A DNA stretch of 64,000 nucleotides from Chitinophagales bacterium (GTDB lineage Bacteria; Bacteroidota; Bacteroidia; Chitinophagales; Saprospiraceae), in NCBI GenBank assembly GCA_013298845.1, contig JAAFJN010000010.1, positions 102,296-166,295 on the forward strand, read 5' to 3'. A program made the position numbers and the translations under genes. Below are positions 35,690 through 46,173 of the stretch, in pieces; within the stretch, counting starts at the first letter, position 1; each line of letters opens with the position of its first letter. The notes below the pieces were generated by a model. That model did not search any database. It was not told the origin of the DNA and worked only from the letters and a program-made list of their open reading frames with translations.

Positions 35690-36370
35690 ATGGAATTTCA
35701 GATCAAAATTAACACAAACGATCAGTTGGCACACCGTGACCCGGAAGATACTGTTTTGGGTAGAAATATTGTGCGCAGCGGTCTGCTATTAATGTACGAG
35801 TTGGGTTTCGAACATTTTACGTTCAAAAAACTAGCCACGGAAATTAACACAACCGAAGCCAGTATTTATCGGTATTTTGAAAATAAACACCGCCTCCTTT
35901 TGTACTTGCTGACCTGGTATTGGAATTACATGGAATATTTGGTGGTCTTCAGTTTGCAAAACCTGAACGATCCTGAATTAAAAATCAAAAAAATCATCAA
36001 CCTGCTGATCAACGACTTGCCTCAGGATCTGGATAGTTCCGGGCTGGACAAAAAAGCGTTGCACCATATCGTGGTGAATGAAAGCAGTAAAGTGTATTTG
36101 GTAAAAGAAGTAGAAGAAATTAATCAGGTACACTTGTTCAAGCCATACAAGGATCTGTGTGCCCGCATTGCCGGTATCTTTCAGGAGTATGCGCCGGATT
36201 ACCCATTTCCGCGCTCGTTGAGCAGCACTTTACTCGAAATGTCGCATTTCCAGTACTACTTTATGCTGCATTTACCTTCTCTTACCGATTTTGGAAAAGA
36301 TAAAGACCCACAAAGTATCGCCCGTTTCCTGGAGCACCTTATCTTTACGACCTTAAAAAATAAAGGTTAG
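35690..36370 (+). CDS. TetR/AcrR-family transcriptional regulator
   Basis: A 226-residue protein with a TetR-type HTH at about 24-68 (ILNTTEASIYRYFENKHRLLLYLL-like arrangement preceded by GLLLMYELGFEHFTFKKLA). The C-terminal ligand-binding part is helical. The effector and targets are not evident. Transcribed with a DUF721 gene whose GTG start overlaps the TAG stop by one base. Confidence 0.85.
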   Translation: MEFQIKINTNDQLAHRDPEDTVLGRNIVRSGLLLMYELGFEHFTFKKLATEINTTEASIYRYFENKHRLLLYLLTWYWNYMEYLVVFSLQNLNDPELKIKKIINLLINDLPQDLDSSGLDKKALHHIVVNESSKVYLVKEVEEINQVHLFKPYKDLCARIAGIFQEYAPDYPFPRSLSSTLLEMSHFQYYFMLHLPSLTDFGKDKDPQSIARFLEHLIFTTLKNKG

Positions 36371-36660
36371 TGCGTAAAAAAAATGATGTCACTTTAGCCG
36401 AGGCCATGCAGGCCATGCTAAAAGAGTTTGATTTAAAATCCCGTTTCGACGAAACGAGGGTACAAACGCTTTGGGGTAAATTGATGGGCAAAACCATTGC
36501 TACCTACACTACCCGTATTTACGTGCACAAAAACGTGCTACACCTTACTATTGTGTCCGCTCCCCTCAAACAAGAGTTGTCCTTTGCTAAAGATAAAATT
36601 AAGCATCTGATTAACGAGGAAATGGGCGAACAGTACATTAAAGAAGTTGTTATAAACTAA
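36370..36660 (+). CDS. DUF721 (DciA-like) protein
   Basis: A 96-residue protein. The pattern [35 protein letters not shown], then [23 protein letters not shown], is that of DUF721, whose larger members include DciA, the replicative helicase loader or operator of many bacteria. The start is GTG at 36370: no in-frame ATG precedes the conserved part, and GTG overlaps the TetR stop as TAGTG. The short length fits the single-domain Bacteroidota forms. Confidence 0.82.
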   Translation: MRKKNDVTLAEAMQAMLKEFDLKSRFDETRVQTLWGKLMGKTIATYTTRIYVHKNVLHLTIVSAPLKQELSFAKDKIKHLINEEMGEQYIKEVVIN

Positions 36661-36713
36661 CCTGTGCAGCCGCGATGTCCGCGCTGTTTTCACAAAAATT
36701 CTTTCAATCAATA

Positions 36714-39700
36714 ATGGATCAATTACATCAGGCCGTTAAAGAGCGTATTTTGATTATTGATGGTGCTATGGGCACCATGATTCAACGGTTTAACTTAACG
36801 GAGGAGGACTTCAAGGGTGAAATGTTTAAAAATCATCCGTTCGACCTAAAAGGGAATAACGATATTTTGTGCCTGACGCGCCCCGATGTGATTGAAAATA
36901 TCCATCGCCAATACCTCGAGGCCGGAGCCGATATTATTGAAACCAATACCTTCAGCAGTACCTCCATCGCACAAGCCGATTACCACACCGAGTACATTGC
37001 CTACGAACTTAACGTAGCAGCGGCGCAGGTAGCCCGGCGCGCAGCCGATGCTTACACCGCCCAAAATCCACAGCGACCACGTTTTGTGGCCGGTGCCATT
37101 GGGCCATTGAACAAAACACTATCCCTTTCCCCCGACGTTAATAACCCCGGTTTTCGCGCGGTACATTTTCAGGAGGTAAAAGAAGCGTACGCCGAACAAA
37201 TTCGGGGCCTCATTGACGGTGGTTCACACATTTTATTGGTAGAAACCATTTTTGATACGCTCAATTGCAAAGCCGCCCTGTACGCCATTGACGAGGTGAT
37301 GGAAGAAAAAGGCGTGAAATTGCCCGTTATGATTTCCGGTACCATCACCGATGCTTCGGGCCGGACCCTGAGCGGACAAACCCCGGAGGCGTTTTGGATT
37401 TCGGTGAAACACGCGCGGCCTTTTTCCGTGGGTCTCAACTGTGCCCTTGGGGCCGAAGAAATGCGACCCCACCTCGAAGCATTGGCTAAAATTGCCCCTG
37501 AATGCTATATCTCGGCGTACCCCAACGCGGGTTTGCCCAATGAAATGGGCGAATACGACCAAACACCCCACCAAATGTGTGGTTTTATTGACGATTTTGC
37601 CCGCTCCGGTTTGGTAAATATCGTTGGTGGCTGTTGCGGTACTACGCCCGACCATATCCGGCACATTGCCGAACACATACACGGCAGCCGTCCCATTGCG
37701 CCGGTTGCATTGGCCGATCGCTACACCATGTACGCGGGTTTGGAGCCGTTGATTGTGCGCGAAGAGACCAATTTTATCAACGTAGGTGAACGCACCAACG
37801 TAACGGGATCGGCTAAATTTGCTTCGCTCATCAAAGAAGGTAATTACAACGAGGCCCTTTCGGTGGCCCGCCAACAGGTAGAAGGTGGTGCCCAAATCAT
37901 TGACGTAAACATGGATGAAGGTTTGCTGGATTCCGAAAAAGCAATGGTCGAGTTTTTGAACCTCATTGCCGCCGAACCAGACATTGCGCGGGTTCCGGTG
38001 ATGGTAGATTCGTCCAAATTTAGCGTTATCGAGGCTGGTTTACAGTGTTTGCAGGGAAAAAGTATCGTTAACTCCATTTCCATGAAAGAAGGGGAAGCGG
38101 AGTTTATTCGCCAGGCCAAAATTTGTCGGCGTTACGGTGCCGCCGTGGTAGTCATGGCTTTTGACGAAATTGGCCAGGCCGATACTATCGAACGGAAAGT
38201 GACTATTTGCCAAAGAGCCTACAAAATTTTGACCGAACAAGTGGGTTTTGACCCAACGGACATCATTTTTGACCCCAATATTTTCGCCGTTGCCACGGGA
38301 ATCGAAGAACACAACGATTACGCCATTGCGTTTATCGAAGCCACCAAACAAATAAAAGCCACTTGTCTCGGCGCAAAAATTTCCGGCGGGGTGAGTAACC
38401 TCTCGTTCTCTTTCCGGGGCAACAACGTAGTGCGCGAAGCCATGCACTCGGCCTTTTTGTACCACGCCATCAAGGCCGGTATGGACATGGGCATCGTGAA
38501 CGCGGGTATGATCGAAGTGTATGAGCAAATCCCCAAAGAATTGCTCGTGCGCATTGAAGATGTGTTGTTTAACCGCCACCCCGATGCAACCGATGAATTG
38601 GTGCGTTTTGCCGAAAACCTCAAAGGCACCAGCGGTGGTAAAGCCGTAGGCAAAGACCTCGCCTGGCGCGAGAATTCCCTCGAAGAACGCATTACCCACG
38701 CGTTGGTAAAGGGTATCACCGATTTTATTGACGCTGATATGGAAGAAGCCCTGGCTAAATACCCCACCGCCCTGCGCATCATTGAAGGTCCTTTGATGGA
38801 CGGCATGAACGTGGTGGGTGATTTGTTTGGCTCCGGTAAAATGTTTTTGCCGCAGGTGGTGAAAAGCGCCCGCGTCATGAAAAAAGCCGTTGCGGTGCTC
38901 ACACCGATCATCGAACTGGAAAAAAAGGCCGGTGACAGCGATACCCGCCGCACCGTTTTGCTGGCCACGGTAAAAGGCGACGTGCACGACATTGGTAAAA
39001 ACATCGTGGGTGTGGTGTTATCTTGCAATAACTACGATATCATTGATCTTGGGGTAATGGTATCGGCGGATAAAATCCTCGCCGCCGCCAAAGCAAACAA
39101 CGTGGATATCATTGGTCTTTCGGGCCTTATTACACCTTCGCTCGACGAAATGGTGTACGTAGCCAAAGAAATGCAACGCCAAGGTTTTACCACTCCCCTA
39201 CTCATTGGCGGGGCCACGACGAGTAAAACCCACACCGCCGTAAAAATTGAACCACAATACCACAACGCGCCCGTGGTGCACGTCCTCGATGCCAGCCGGA
39301 GCGTGGCCGTGGTGAGTAGTTTGTTGACCGATAATAAAGAAGAAAATCAGCGTTTTATTGACGATACCAAAGCGGAGTACGTGCGGGTGCGCGAAGCCCG
39401 CGAAAGTCGCCAAAACGCTAAGCAATACTTAGACATCAACGTTGCCCGAACCAAAAAAGCAAATATCAATTGGGCCGAATACACGCCACCAGTCCCGGCA
39501 TTTACCGGCGTTAAAGAGTTCCGAGCCTACGATTTGGAAGAAATTTCGGAATACATCGACTGGACGCCGTTTTTCCAAAGTTGGCAGTTGGCCGGTAAAT
39601 ATCCCGCTATTCTCACCGATGAGATTGTGGGCAAAGAAGCCACCCAATTATACCACGACGCACAATCCATGCTGCGCCAGATTATTGACGAAAAATGGCT

Positions 39701-40391
39701 CGAAGCCCGCGCGGTCATGGGCATTTTCCCGGCCAATAGCGTTGAGGACGACATTCAATTGTTCACCGACGACACCCGTCAACAACCTTTGATGACGCTG
39801 CACCATTTGCGCCAGCAAAACGTAAAAGCCGCCAATCAGCCTAATTTCTGCCTCAGCGATTACGTGGCACCCGCCGGTGCCGATTACTTGGGCGCATTTG
39901 CCGTGACGGCAGGTATTGGCATCGAAGAACACGTGGCCCGTTTTGAAAAAGACGGCGACGATTATTCGGCCATTATGCTCAAAGCCTTGGCCGATCGTTT
40001 GGCCGAAGCCTTTACGGAATGCCTGCACGAGCGCGTGCGCAAAGAATTCTGGGGATACGCCTCCGACGAAGCCCTGAGCAACGAGGCTTTGATTGATGAA
40101 GCCTACGCCGGTATCCGCCCCGCGCCGGGTTATCCAGCCTGCCCCGACCATACCGAAAAGCAGTTGTTGTGGGATTTGTTGCAGCCCGATAACATTGGCA
40201 TTCGCCTCACCGAGAGTTTTGCGATGTATCCTGCGGCGGCCGTGAGTGGCTGGTATTTTAGCCACCCCGACGCGCGTTATTTTGGTTTGGGACAAATTGG
40301 CAAAGACCAGGTGGCCGATTACGCCGTGCGCAAAAATATGCCCGTGGAAGAACTGGAACGTTGGTTGGCCCCCGTACTCAACTACCAATAA
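36714..40391 (+). CDS. metH: cobalamin-dependent methionine synthase MetH
   Basis: A 1225-residue enzyme that moves a methyl group from methyl-tetrahydrofolate to homocysteine via cobalamin. All modules are present in order: homocysteine domain (about 5-325; [19 protein letters not shown]), pterin domain (about 345-610; [21 protein letters not shown]), cap domain (about 640-735), B12 domain with DVHDIGKN and [11 protein letters not shown] (about 740-880), and activation domain ending [19 protein letters not shown] 36714 is preferred to ATG 36675 because the conserved part starts there; the upstream one adds 13 residues. No cobalamin riboswitch was recognised before the gene. yihY follows after 3 bp. 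Confidence 0.96.
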   Translation: MDQLHQAVKERILIIDGAMGTMIQRFNLTEEDFKGEMFKNHPFDLKGNNDILCLTRPDVIENIHRQYLEAGADIIETNTFSSTSIAQADYHTEYIAYELNVAAAQVARRAADAYTAQNPQRPRFVAGAIGPLNKTLSLSPDVNNPGFRAVHFQEVKEAYAEQIRGLIDGGSHILLVETIFDTLNCKAALYAIDEVMEEKGVKLPVMISGTITDASGRTLSGQTPEAFWISVKHARPFSVGLNCALGAEEMRPHLEALAKIAPECYISAYPNAGLPNEMGEYDQTPHQMCGFIDDFARSGLVNIVGGCCGTTPDHIRHIAEHIHGSRPIAPVALADRYTMYAGLEPLIVREETNFINVGERTNVTGSAKFASLIKEGNYNEALSVARQQVEGGAQIIDVNMDEGLLDSEKAMVEFLNLIAAEPDIARVPVMVDSSKFSVIEAGLQCLQGKSIVNSISMKEGEAEFIRQAKICRRYGAAVVVMAFDEIGQADTIERKVTICQRAYKILTEQVGFDPTDIIFDPNIFAVATGIEEHNDYAIAFIEATKQIKATCLGAKISGGVSNLSFSFRGNNVVREAMHSAFLYHAIKAGMDMGIVNAGMIEVYEQIPKELLVRIEDVLFNRHPDATDELVRFAENLKGTSGGKAVGKDLAWRENSLEERITHALVKGITDFIDADMEEALAKYPTALRIIEGPLMDGMNVVGDLFGSGKMFLPQVVKSARVMKKAVAVLTPIIELEKKAGDSDTRRTVLLATVKGDVHDIGKNIVGVVLSCNNYDIIDLGVMVSADKILAAAKANNVDIIGLSGLITPSLDEMVYVAKEMQRQGFTTPLLIGGATTSKTHTAVKIEPQYHNAPVVHVLDASRSVAVVSSLLTDNKEENQRFIDDTKAEYVRVREARESRQNAKQYLDINVARTKKANINWAEYTPPVPAFTGVKEFRAYDLEEISEYIDWTPFFQSWQLAGKYPAILTDEIVGKEATQLYHDAQSMLRQIIDEKWLEARAVMGIFPANSVEDDIQLFTDDTRQQPLMTLHHLRQQNVKAANQPNFCLSDYVAPAGADYLGAFAVTAGIGIEEHVARFEKDGDDYSAIMLKALADRLAEAFTECLHERVRKEFWGYASDEALSNEALIDEAYAGIRPAPGYPACPDHTEKQLLWDLLQPDNIGIRLTESFAMYPAAAVSGWYFSHPDARYFGLGQIGKDQVADYAVRKNMPVEELERWLAPVLNYQ

Positions 40392-40394
40392 AGC

Positions 40395-41369
40395 ATGGAC
40401 ATAAAAACGGCTATTGACAAGGCGTTGGGGTCTATTTCGAGTTTTTTTCTGAACCTCCCCATTTGGAATGGCCTCATCCGATGGTCAAAGCGGCATTCTC
40501 TGCCCGGATTAAAACGTATTCCGCTGTATAATTTGGCGCAGTTTATCGGTGCCGAATTACAAAAAGATGTATTGGTCACCCGCGCCAATAGCATGGCGTT
40601 TAGTTTTTTTCTGGCCTTGTTTCCGGGGATGATTTTTTTAATCACGCTACTCCCCTATTTGCCCTACGGCGACAACTTTTTTACCACCCTGGAGTCGTCC
40701 ATCCAGTCGGTCATGCCCGGTGATTCGGGTCGTTGGGTATTTGAAACGGTCAATGACCTTTTAAAAAATGAAAGGGCTAATTTGTTGTCTTTTGGTTTTT
40801 TGCTCGCCCTGTGGTTTTCCAGCAACGGTATGTTGTCCATGATGAACGGTTTGAGTAAGCATTACGCCGAGGTATTTGACCGCCGGGGCATGATCGAACA
40901 ACGTTTAACGGCCATCAAACTGACGTTTTTGCTCACGTTTATCCTGTTTTTTTCGATGGTATTTGTTATTTTGGGCAATACCATCCTCAACGCCGTTTTC
41001 GACGTGGTGAAAGTGGACTGGCTCACCCGAATGGTGCTGTTTGCCTTTCGGTGGGTTGTTATTTTGCTGCTGTTTTATTCGGGTATTTCCGTCATTTATC
41101 GGTACGGTTCCTCCGCCAAAAAACGCGTGCCATTTATCAACTCAGGGGCGACCTTGGCCACCATTTTATCGGTGGGTGCATCCTGGGGATTTTCCTTTTA
41201 CGCCGATAATATCGGTAAATTTAACACTGTTTACGGCTCTATCGGTACCATTATGGCTTTTATGCTTTGGATACAACTCAATTGTCTAATTTTATTAATG
41301 GGATTTGAGTTAAACGCCGGTATCGCCGTTATTCGATCAAAAAGAGACAAAGAAGATGCTGATAACTGA
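40395..41369 (+). CDS. YihY/BrkB-family membrane protein
   Basis: A 324-residue inner-membrane protein with about six TM segments (about 66-86, 125-148, 171-196, 216-240, 256-276, 282-305). YihY-type features are NSMAFSFFLALFPGMIFLIT near the N-terminus, ANLLSFGFLLALWFSSNGM, and the C-terminal YGSIGTIMAFMLWIQLNCLILLMG. The family is of uncertain function (once misnamed ribonuclease BN). It overlaps hisC by 14 bp. Confidence 0.88.
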   Translation: MDIKTAIDKALGSISSFFLNLPIWNGLIRWSKRHSLPGLKRIPLYNLAQFIGAELQKDVLVTRANSMAFSFFLALFPGMIFLITLLPYLPYGDNFFTTLESSIQSVMPGDSGRWVFETVNDLLKNERANLLSFGFLLALWFSSNGMLSMMNGLSKHYAEVFDRRGMIEQRLTAIKLTFLLTFILFFSMVFVILGNTILNAVFDVVKVDWLTRMVLFAFRWVVILLLFYSGISVIYRYGSSAKKRVPFINSGATLATILSVGASWGFSFYADNIGKFNTVYGSIGTIMAFMLWIQLNCLILLMGFELNAGIAVIRSKRDKEDADN

Positions 41370-42399
41370 TCTTATTCGCAAAAGTATTCTTGAACTAAAA
41401 CCTTATTCCTCGGCGCGTGATGAGTTTAAAGGGGAAGCGTCCGTTTTTTTGGATGCCAACGAAAACAGTTGGGGCAGCCCCTACCCCATTGCGTACAACC
41501 GTTACCCCGATCCTTTGCAAAAAACGATCAAAAATCGGCTGTCGGCGTTAAAAAACGTGCGTCCGGAACAGATTTTTTTGGGCAACGGCAGCGACGAAGC
41601 CATTGATATTTTGTTCCGCGTTTTTTGTGAACCGGGCCTTGATAACGTCATTATTTTGCCGCCCACGTACGGTATGTACGCCGTGCAGGGTAATATTCAC
41701 GGCACCGAAATTCGGCGTGCGCCCCTTAACGACCATTTTCAGCCCGATGTGCCGGCCATTCTGTCATTGGTGGACGAACGCACGAAATTGCTGTTTTTGT
41801 GTTCGCCCAATAACCCGACGGGCAATTTGATTTCCTCCGACGCCGTGACGGAATTATTGGAAAAATTTAAGGGAATTGTGGTGGTGGATGAAGCCTACAT
41901 TGATTTTGCCAATTCTGTTTCGTGGGCCAATAAAACGGACGAATATCCCAATTTAGTGGTATTGCAAACCTTGTCGAAAGCCTGGGGATTGGCCGGTTTG
42001 CGCGTTGGCATGGCCATGAGCAACGAAACGATTATCGGGTATTTTAACAAGGTCAAATACCCTTACAATATTGGTTTGGCCACCCTTGCCATTGTGGAGC
42101 AGGCGTTGCAGTCGGAAGCGCAATACCGCTCATTTGTAGAGCAGTTAAATGCCGATAAAAGTATCCTCAAAATAGAACTGGCCGATTTGGCTTTTGTGGA
42201 AAAAATATACCCTTCCGACGCAAATTTTATTTTGGTAAAAGTCCGCGATGCGCAGGTCGTTTACGATTATTTAGCCCAAAATGGCATCATCGTGCGCAAC
42301 CGGAGCAAAGAAGTAAACTGTGAAAACTGCCTCCGAATTACCATTGGAACCACCGCTGAAAATGAACAATTGATTGCTCTGTTAAAGGGCATGGCATAA
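41356..42399 (+). CDS. hisC: histidinol-phosphate aminotransferase HisC
   Basis: A 347-residue fold-type I PLP aminotransferase of histidine synthesis. Visible: [53 protein letters not shown], and the PLP lysine in [17 protein letters not shown] 41356 lies inside the end of yihY (14-bp overlap) and gives family length. hisB follows 8 bp later. The rest of the his operon is not in the window. Confidence 0.95.
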   Translation: MLITDLIRKSILELKPYSSARDEFKGEASVFLDANENSWGSPYPIAYNRYPDPLQKTIKNRLSALKNVRPEQIFLGNGSDEAIDILFRVFCEPGLDNVIILPPTYGMYAVQGNIHGTEIRRAPLNDHFQPDVPAILSLVDERTKLLFLCSPNNPTGNLISSDAVTELLEKFKGIVVVDEAYIDFANSVSWANKTDEYPNLVVLQTLSKAWGLAGLRVGMAMSNETIIGYFNKVKYPYNIGLATLAIVEQALQSEAQYRSFVEQLNADKSILKIELADLAFVEKIYPSDANFILVKVRDAQVVYDYLAQNGIIVRNRSKEVNCENCLRITIGTTAENEQLIALLKGMA

Positions 42400-42407
42400 A
42401 CAAACAC

Positions 42408-43517
42408 ATGCAAAAGATACTTTTTATTGACCGCGACGGCGTGCTCATTGAAGAGCCAAAAACCGATTTTCAGATTGATAGTTTGGAAAAACTGGCGTTT
42501 ATTCCCGGTTCCATTTACGCTCTGGCGCGGATTGTACGGGAATTGGACTATATCCTCGTTATGGTCACCAATCAGGATGGTTTGGGCACCGATTCCTTCC
42601 CCGAGGATACTTTTTGGCCCGCGCACAACAAACTCATGACCACGTTAGAAGGACAGGGTATTCATTTTCACGCGGTGCACATTGATCGCAGTTTTGCCCA
42701 CGAAGGATTGCCCACCCGCAAACCGGGAACGGCGATGCTGACGACTTACCTGCAAGGTGAATACGATTTGGCCAATTCATTTGTTATTGGTGATCGTTTG
42801 ACGGATATGCAATTGGCCATGAACCTCGGGGTAAAGGGGATTTTGATCAAAAACAACGATAATCCCGCCGATTTTTCGGGTAAAATTGATTTGGTGGCGG
42901 AACACTGGGAGGAAATATACCGCCACTTGAAATTACCGCCGCGCAAAGTCACGCACCAGCGCACCACCAACGAAACCGATATTTTCATCGAACTGAACTT
43001 AGACGGTACCGGGCAATCGAATATTCACACGGGATTGGGTTTTTTCGACCACATGCTCGATCAATTGGCGCGCCACGGTGGTTTGGATATAACGATTCAG
43101 GTAAAAGGTGATTTGCACATTGATGAGCACCACACCATCGAAGATACGGCGTTGGCCCTCGGTACGGCGTTTTCGGAAGCCATTGGCGACAAACGGGGCC
43201 TTCAGCGCTACGGCTTTTGTTTACCCATGGACGATGTGCTCGCCCAGGCCGCCATTGATTTCGGGGGCCGCCCCTGGTTGGTATGGAATGCCGATTTTAA
43301 ACGCGAAAAAATCGGAGAAATGCCCACCGAAATGTTCCTGCATTTTTTCAAGTCTTTCACCGATAATGCCCGCTGCAACCTCAATATTTCCGCCGAAGGC
43401 CAAAATGAGCACCACAAAATAGAGGCCATTTTTAAAGCCTTTGCCAAAGCCGTAAAAATGGCCGCTCAGCGCGATTTACACAGCCGCGCCCTCCCCTCCA
43501 CAAAAGGAGTTTTATAG
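42408..43517 (+). CDS. hisB: bifunctional histidinol-phosphatase/imidazoleglycerol-phosphate dehydratase HisB
   Basis: A 369-residue fusion. N-terminal HAD phosphatase with [10 protein letters not shown] (D8, D10) and [11 protein letters not shown]-terminal IGP dehydratase from about residue 180: [32 protein letters not shown], and the C-terminal [20 protein letters not shown]. It catalyses steps 6 and 8 of histidine synthesis. hisC lies just upstream, so the pair is an operon. A 28-bp inverted repeat pair follows the stop. Confidence 0.95.
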   Translation: MQKILFIDRDGVLIEEPKTDFQIDSLEKLAFIPGSIYALARIVRELDYILVMVTNQDGLGTDSFPEDTFWPAHNKLMTTLEGQGIHFHAVHIDRSFAHEGLPTRKPGTAMLTTYLQGEYDLANSFVIGDRLTDMQLAMNLGVKGILIKNNDNPADFSGKIDLVAEHWEEIYRHLKLPPRKVTHQRTTNETDIFIELNLDGTGQSNIHTGLGFFDHMLDQLARHGGLDITIQVKGDLHIDEHHTIEDTALALGTAFSEAIGDKRGLQRYGFCLPMDDVLAQAAIDFGGRPWLVWNADFKREKIGEMPTEMFLHFFKSFTDNARCNLNISAEGQNEHHKIEAIFKAFAKAVKMAAQRDLHSRALPSTKGVL

Positions 43518-43663
43518 TGAATAGTGAATAGTGAAAAACGAATAGTGAAGAGTGAATAATGCAGTACGATATTTAGGCTTTTTTTTAAAAAATCACAACT
43601 TTTTAACGCAAAATGATTTTACAAGTAAACGTCGTTATTCGCTTTTCACTATTCACTATTCAC
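43517..43663. repeat. inverted repeat pair of GTGAATA heptamers between hisB and pyrG
   Basis: Arms 43517-43537 and 43643-43663 are perfectly complementary 21-mers built of the heptamer GTGAATA; with one mismatch pairing continues to about 28 bp. Further heptamer variants lie in the loop (43541-43560). The element abuts both convergent stop codons. Confidence 0.75.
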
Positions 43664-45271
43664 TCATATCTTACTAACCGCTGCTTTTACGAAATCGACG
43701 AAAAGGGGGTGCGGATTTTCGACCGTGCTTTTGAGTTCCGGGTGGAATTGCACCCCAATAAACCAGGGATGGTCTTTTAACTCTACAATTTCAACGAGGT
43801 TAGTTTCCGGATTAATACCGGTAATGACCATACCCGCTTTTTCAAATGCTTCGCGGTATTTATCGTTAAACTCCCAACGGTGGCGGTGACGCTCGCTGAT
43901 ACTGAGCGTGTGGTAAGCCTCGTAGGTTTTGGTTTTTTTCTTCAAATCGCACGGATACGCGCCGAGACGCATAGTGCCGCCTTTTACGTTCAGGTCCTTT
44001 TGGCCCTCCATAAGGTCAATGATGGGATTTTGGGTTTTTTCGTCCACTTCGGTAGAGGCGGCATCAGTGAGACCCAGTACGTTGCGCGCAAACTCGACGC
44101 AGGCGCACTGCATACCGAGACAAATGCCGAAAAACGGCACTTTATGCTCGCGGGCGTACCGAATAGCCATTAATTTGCCTTCAATGCCGCGTGCGCCAAA
44201 ACCGGGCGCTACCAAGATACCGTTTAAGCCATCCAGCGATTTACCAACGGATTTATAACTGCCCTCCAGTTCTTCGGCGTGGATGGGCACAACGCGCACT
44301 TTGCACTCGTTGACCGCTCCCGCGTGCACGAAAGACTCGTAAATGGATTTGTAGGCATCGGGTAACTCGTTGTATTTACCGATGAGGCCAATTTTGACCT
44401 CTTTGGTGGGGTTTTTGAGTTTGCCGAGGAACGATTTCCACGAAGAAAGATCCGGTTCCCGGCGGTCGTTAAGGTGCAATTTGGAAATGACCACCGCGTC
44501 GAGGCGTTCTTTGAGCATGAGCAAAGGCACGTCATAGATACTTTCCGCGTCCATGGCTTCAATCACCGATGACGTTTCTACGTTGCAAAATTGCGCCAAT
44601 TTGCGGCGAATATCCATGCTGATGGAATACTCGGAACGGCACACCAAAATATCGGGTTGAACCCCCAGGCTAAGCAACTCCTTTACCGAGTGTTGAGTGG
44701 GTTTGGTTTTTAATTCAGCGGCGGCTTTGAGGAACGGAACGAGGGTAAGGTGAATCACGATGCAATTGTCGCGGCCCAGTTCCCAACGCAATTGGCGTAC
44801 ACTTTCGACGTAAGGTAATGATTCAATATCACCCACGGTGCCCCCTAATTCGGTGAGTACAATATCGTATTTGCCACTTTTGCCCAGCAACTGCATCCGA
44901 TGTTTAATTTCATCGGTGATATGGGGAATAATTTGAACGGTTTTGCCCAAATAAGCGCCTTCGCGCTCTTTGTTAATGACCGTTTGGTACACCGAACCGG
45001 TAGTAACGTTATTGGCTTGTGAAGTGGGAACGTTCAAAAAACGCTCGTAGTGACCCAGATCTAAATCGGTTTCAGCCCCGTCGTCGGTGACATAGCATTC
45101 CCCGTGTTCATACGGATTCAGGGTGCCGGGATCAACATTGATATACGGATCAAATTTTTGAATAGTGACGGAAAAACCGCGCGCTTGAAGGAGTTTAGCG
45201 AGTGAAGCGCAAAGAATACCTTTTCCCAATGAAGAGGTAACGCCACCCGTAACAAATATGTATTTTGTCAT
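43664..45271 (-). CDS. pyrG: CTP synthase PyrG
   Basis: A 535-residue enzyme converting UTP, ATP and glutamine to CTP. Synthase domain starts [18 protein letters not shown], then [20 protein letters not shown]. Glutaminase domain has GICLGMQ (catalytic Cys) and the His/Glu pair in FHPELKS. ATG 45271 gives the standard N-terminus; the longer frame is not used. Divergent from lipB with 64 bp between starts. Confidence 0.97.
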   Translation of the reverse strand: MTKYIFVTGGVTSSLGKGILCASLAKLLQARGFSVTIQKFDPYINVDPGTLNPYEHGECYVTDDGAETDLDLGHYERFLNVPTSQANNVTTGSVYQTVINKEREGAYLGKTVQIIPHITDEIKHRMQLLGKSGKYDIVLTELGGTVGDIESLPYVESVRQLRWELGRDNCIVIHLTLVPFLKAAAELKTKPTQHSVKELLSLGVQPDILVCRSEYSISMDIRRKLAQFCNVETSSVIEAMDAESIYDVPLLMLKERLDAVVISKLHLNDRREPDLSSWKSFLGKLKNPTKEVKIGLIGKYNELPDAYKSIYESFVHAGAVNECKVRVVPIHAEELEGSYKSVGKSLDGLNGILVAPGFGARGIEGKLMAIRYAREHKVPFFGICLGMQCACVEFARNVLGLTDAASTEVDEKTQNPIIDLMEGQKDLNVKGGTMRLGAYPCDLKKKTKTYEAYHTLSISERHRHRWEFNDKYREAFEKAGMVITGINPETNLVEIVELKDHPWFIGVQFHPELKSTVENPHPLFVDFVKAAVSKI

Positions 45272-45297
45272 GAAACTGTTCGTAATGTTACGGGATG

Positions 45298-45305
45298 CAA
45301 AGGTA
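45298..45305 (-). promoter_or_regulatory. -7 element of pyrG (TACCTTTG on minus strand)
   Basis: The minus strand reads TACCTTTG, matching TAnnTTTG, 27 nt before the pyrG ATG. It lies only 13 bp from the lipB -7 element, so the two promoters share one short region. No -33 element is clear. Confidence 0.45.
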
Positions 45306-45318
45306 GGACGAATGTGCG

Positions 45319-45326
45319 TATCTTTG
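45319..45326 (+). promoter_or_regulatory. -7 element of lipB (TATCTTTG)
   Basis: TATCTTTG matches TAnnTTTG and ends 9 nt before the lipB ATG at 45336. Confidence 0.5.
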
Positions 45327-45335
45327 TGCCTCTTT

Positions 45336-46076
45336 ATGAAAGAAAAACAAATTGTCCGTTTAGAAGACCTCCGCAACATGGGTTACCAGGCGGCTTGGGA
45401 TTACCAAACTTCTATCCATAAAGCATTGGTAGATAACAAGTTAGCGCACCGCTCGGAGGAGCCCGGATCTTATCCTCAGGCGCACAAATTACTTTTGGTG
45501 GAGCACCCGCACGTTTATACTTTGGGCAAAAGTGGTTCGATGGATAACCTGCTTTTGAACGAACAACAACTCGCCGAACGCCAGATTACGTTTTTTCCCA
45601 TCAACCGGGGCGGCGATATTACGTACCACGGTCCGGGCCAAATTGTGGGGTATCCGATCCTCGATTTGGACTGCTTTTTCACCGATGTACACCGCTACGT
45701 GCGCAACCTCGAAGAAGTGATGATTCGGGTATTGGCCGAGTACCAAATTGTCGCCGGTCGCATTGAAGGCTACACGGGCGTTTGGATTGTAAATAGTCCG
45801 CTGTTCCCGTCCGAGCATCCCGATACGTTAAAACGCCGAAAAATTTGCGCCATCGGGGTACATTTAAGCCGCTGGACAACGTTACACGGTTGGGCATTTA
45901 ACGTCAATACCAACCTCGAATATTTTGGCTACATTATTCCCTGCGGCATCGTGGATGAAGACAAAACCGTAACGTCCATGGCGCAGGAATTGGGTCGGCC
46001 GGTGGATATGGAGGAGGTAAAACAAAAAATAATGGTACACTTTGCGGAGGTATTCGAGTGCGTTGTAACACCGTAA
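45336..46076 (+). CDS. lipB: lipoyl(octanoyl) transferase LipB
   Basis: A 246-residue acyltransferase that moves octanoyl from ACP to lipoyl domains. Family blocks: [44 protein letters not shown], and [13 protein letters not shown] with catalytic Cys and Lys. ATG 45336 is taken because it follows a -7 element by 9 nt. lipA is not adjacent. Confidence 0.95.
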   Translation: MKEKQIVRLEDLRNMGYQAAWDYQTSIHKALVDNKLAHRSEEPGSYPQAHKLLLVEHPHVYTLGKSGSMDNLLLNEQQLAERQITFFPINRGGDITYHGPGQIVGYPILDLDCFFTDVHRYVRNLEEVMIRVLAEYQIVAGRIEGYTGVWIVNSPLFPSEHPDTLKRRKICAIGVHLSRWTTLHGWAFNVNTNLEYFGYIIPCGIVDEDKTVTSMAQELGRPVDMEEVKQKIMVHFAEVFECVVTP

Positions 46077-46098
46077 AGAGGAGTCAACACCTGTCACC

Positions 46099-46157
46099 GC
46101 CTCCTTTTCCTCCGTAAAGAGGGGTTTGAAACCCCTCTTTACGGAGGAAAAGGAGGC
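46099..46157. repeat. long intergenic palindrome, GGGTTTGAAACCC-core family, copy 2
   Basis: Perfect 29-nt arms (46099-46127, 46129-46157) around G46128; the centre reads GGGGTTTGAAACCCC. Related to 17932-17996 in core and in C/T-rich outer arms. It lies 17 bp before the next ATG, between two + strand genes. Confidence 0.8.
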
Positions 46158-46173
46158 ACAAATTCAACAAACA

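Noticed and set aside
36661..36713. Cobalamin riboswitch before metH
   Set aside because: The space is only about 50 bp and no B12-box-like sequence is seen.
38040..38987. 315-codon frame antisense to metH
   Set aside because: Shadow of the strongly biased metH codons; no independent evidence.
43517..43663. CRISPR-like array of GTGAATA units
   Set aside because: Units are only seven bases and the halves are inverted, with no spacers or cas genes.
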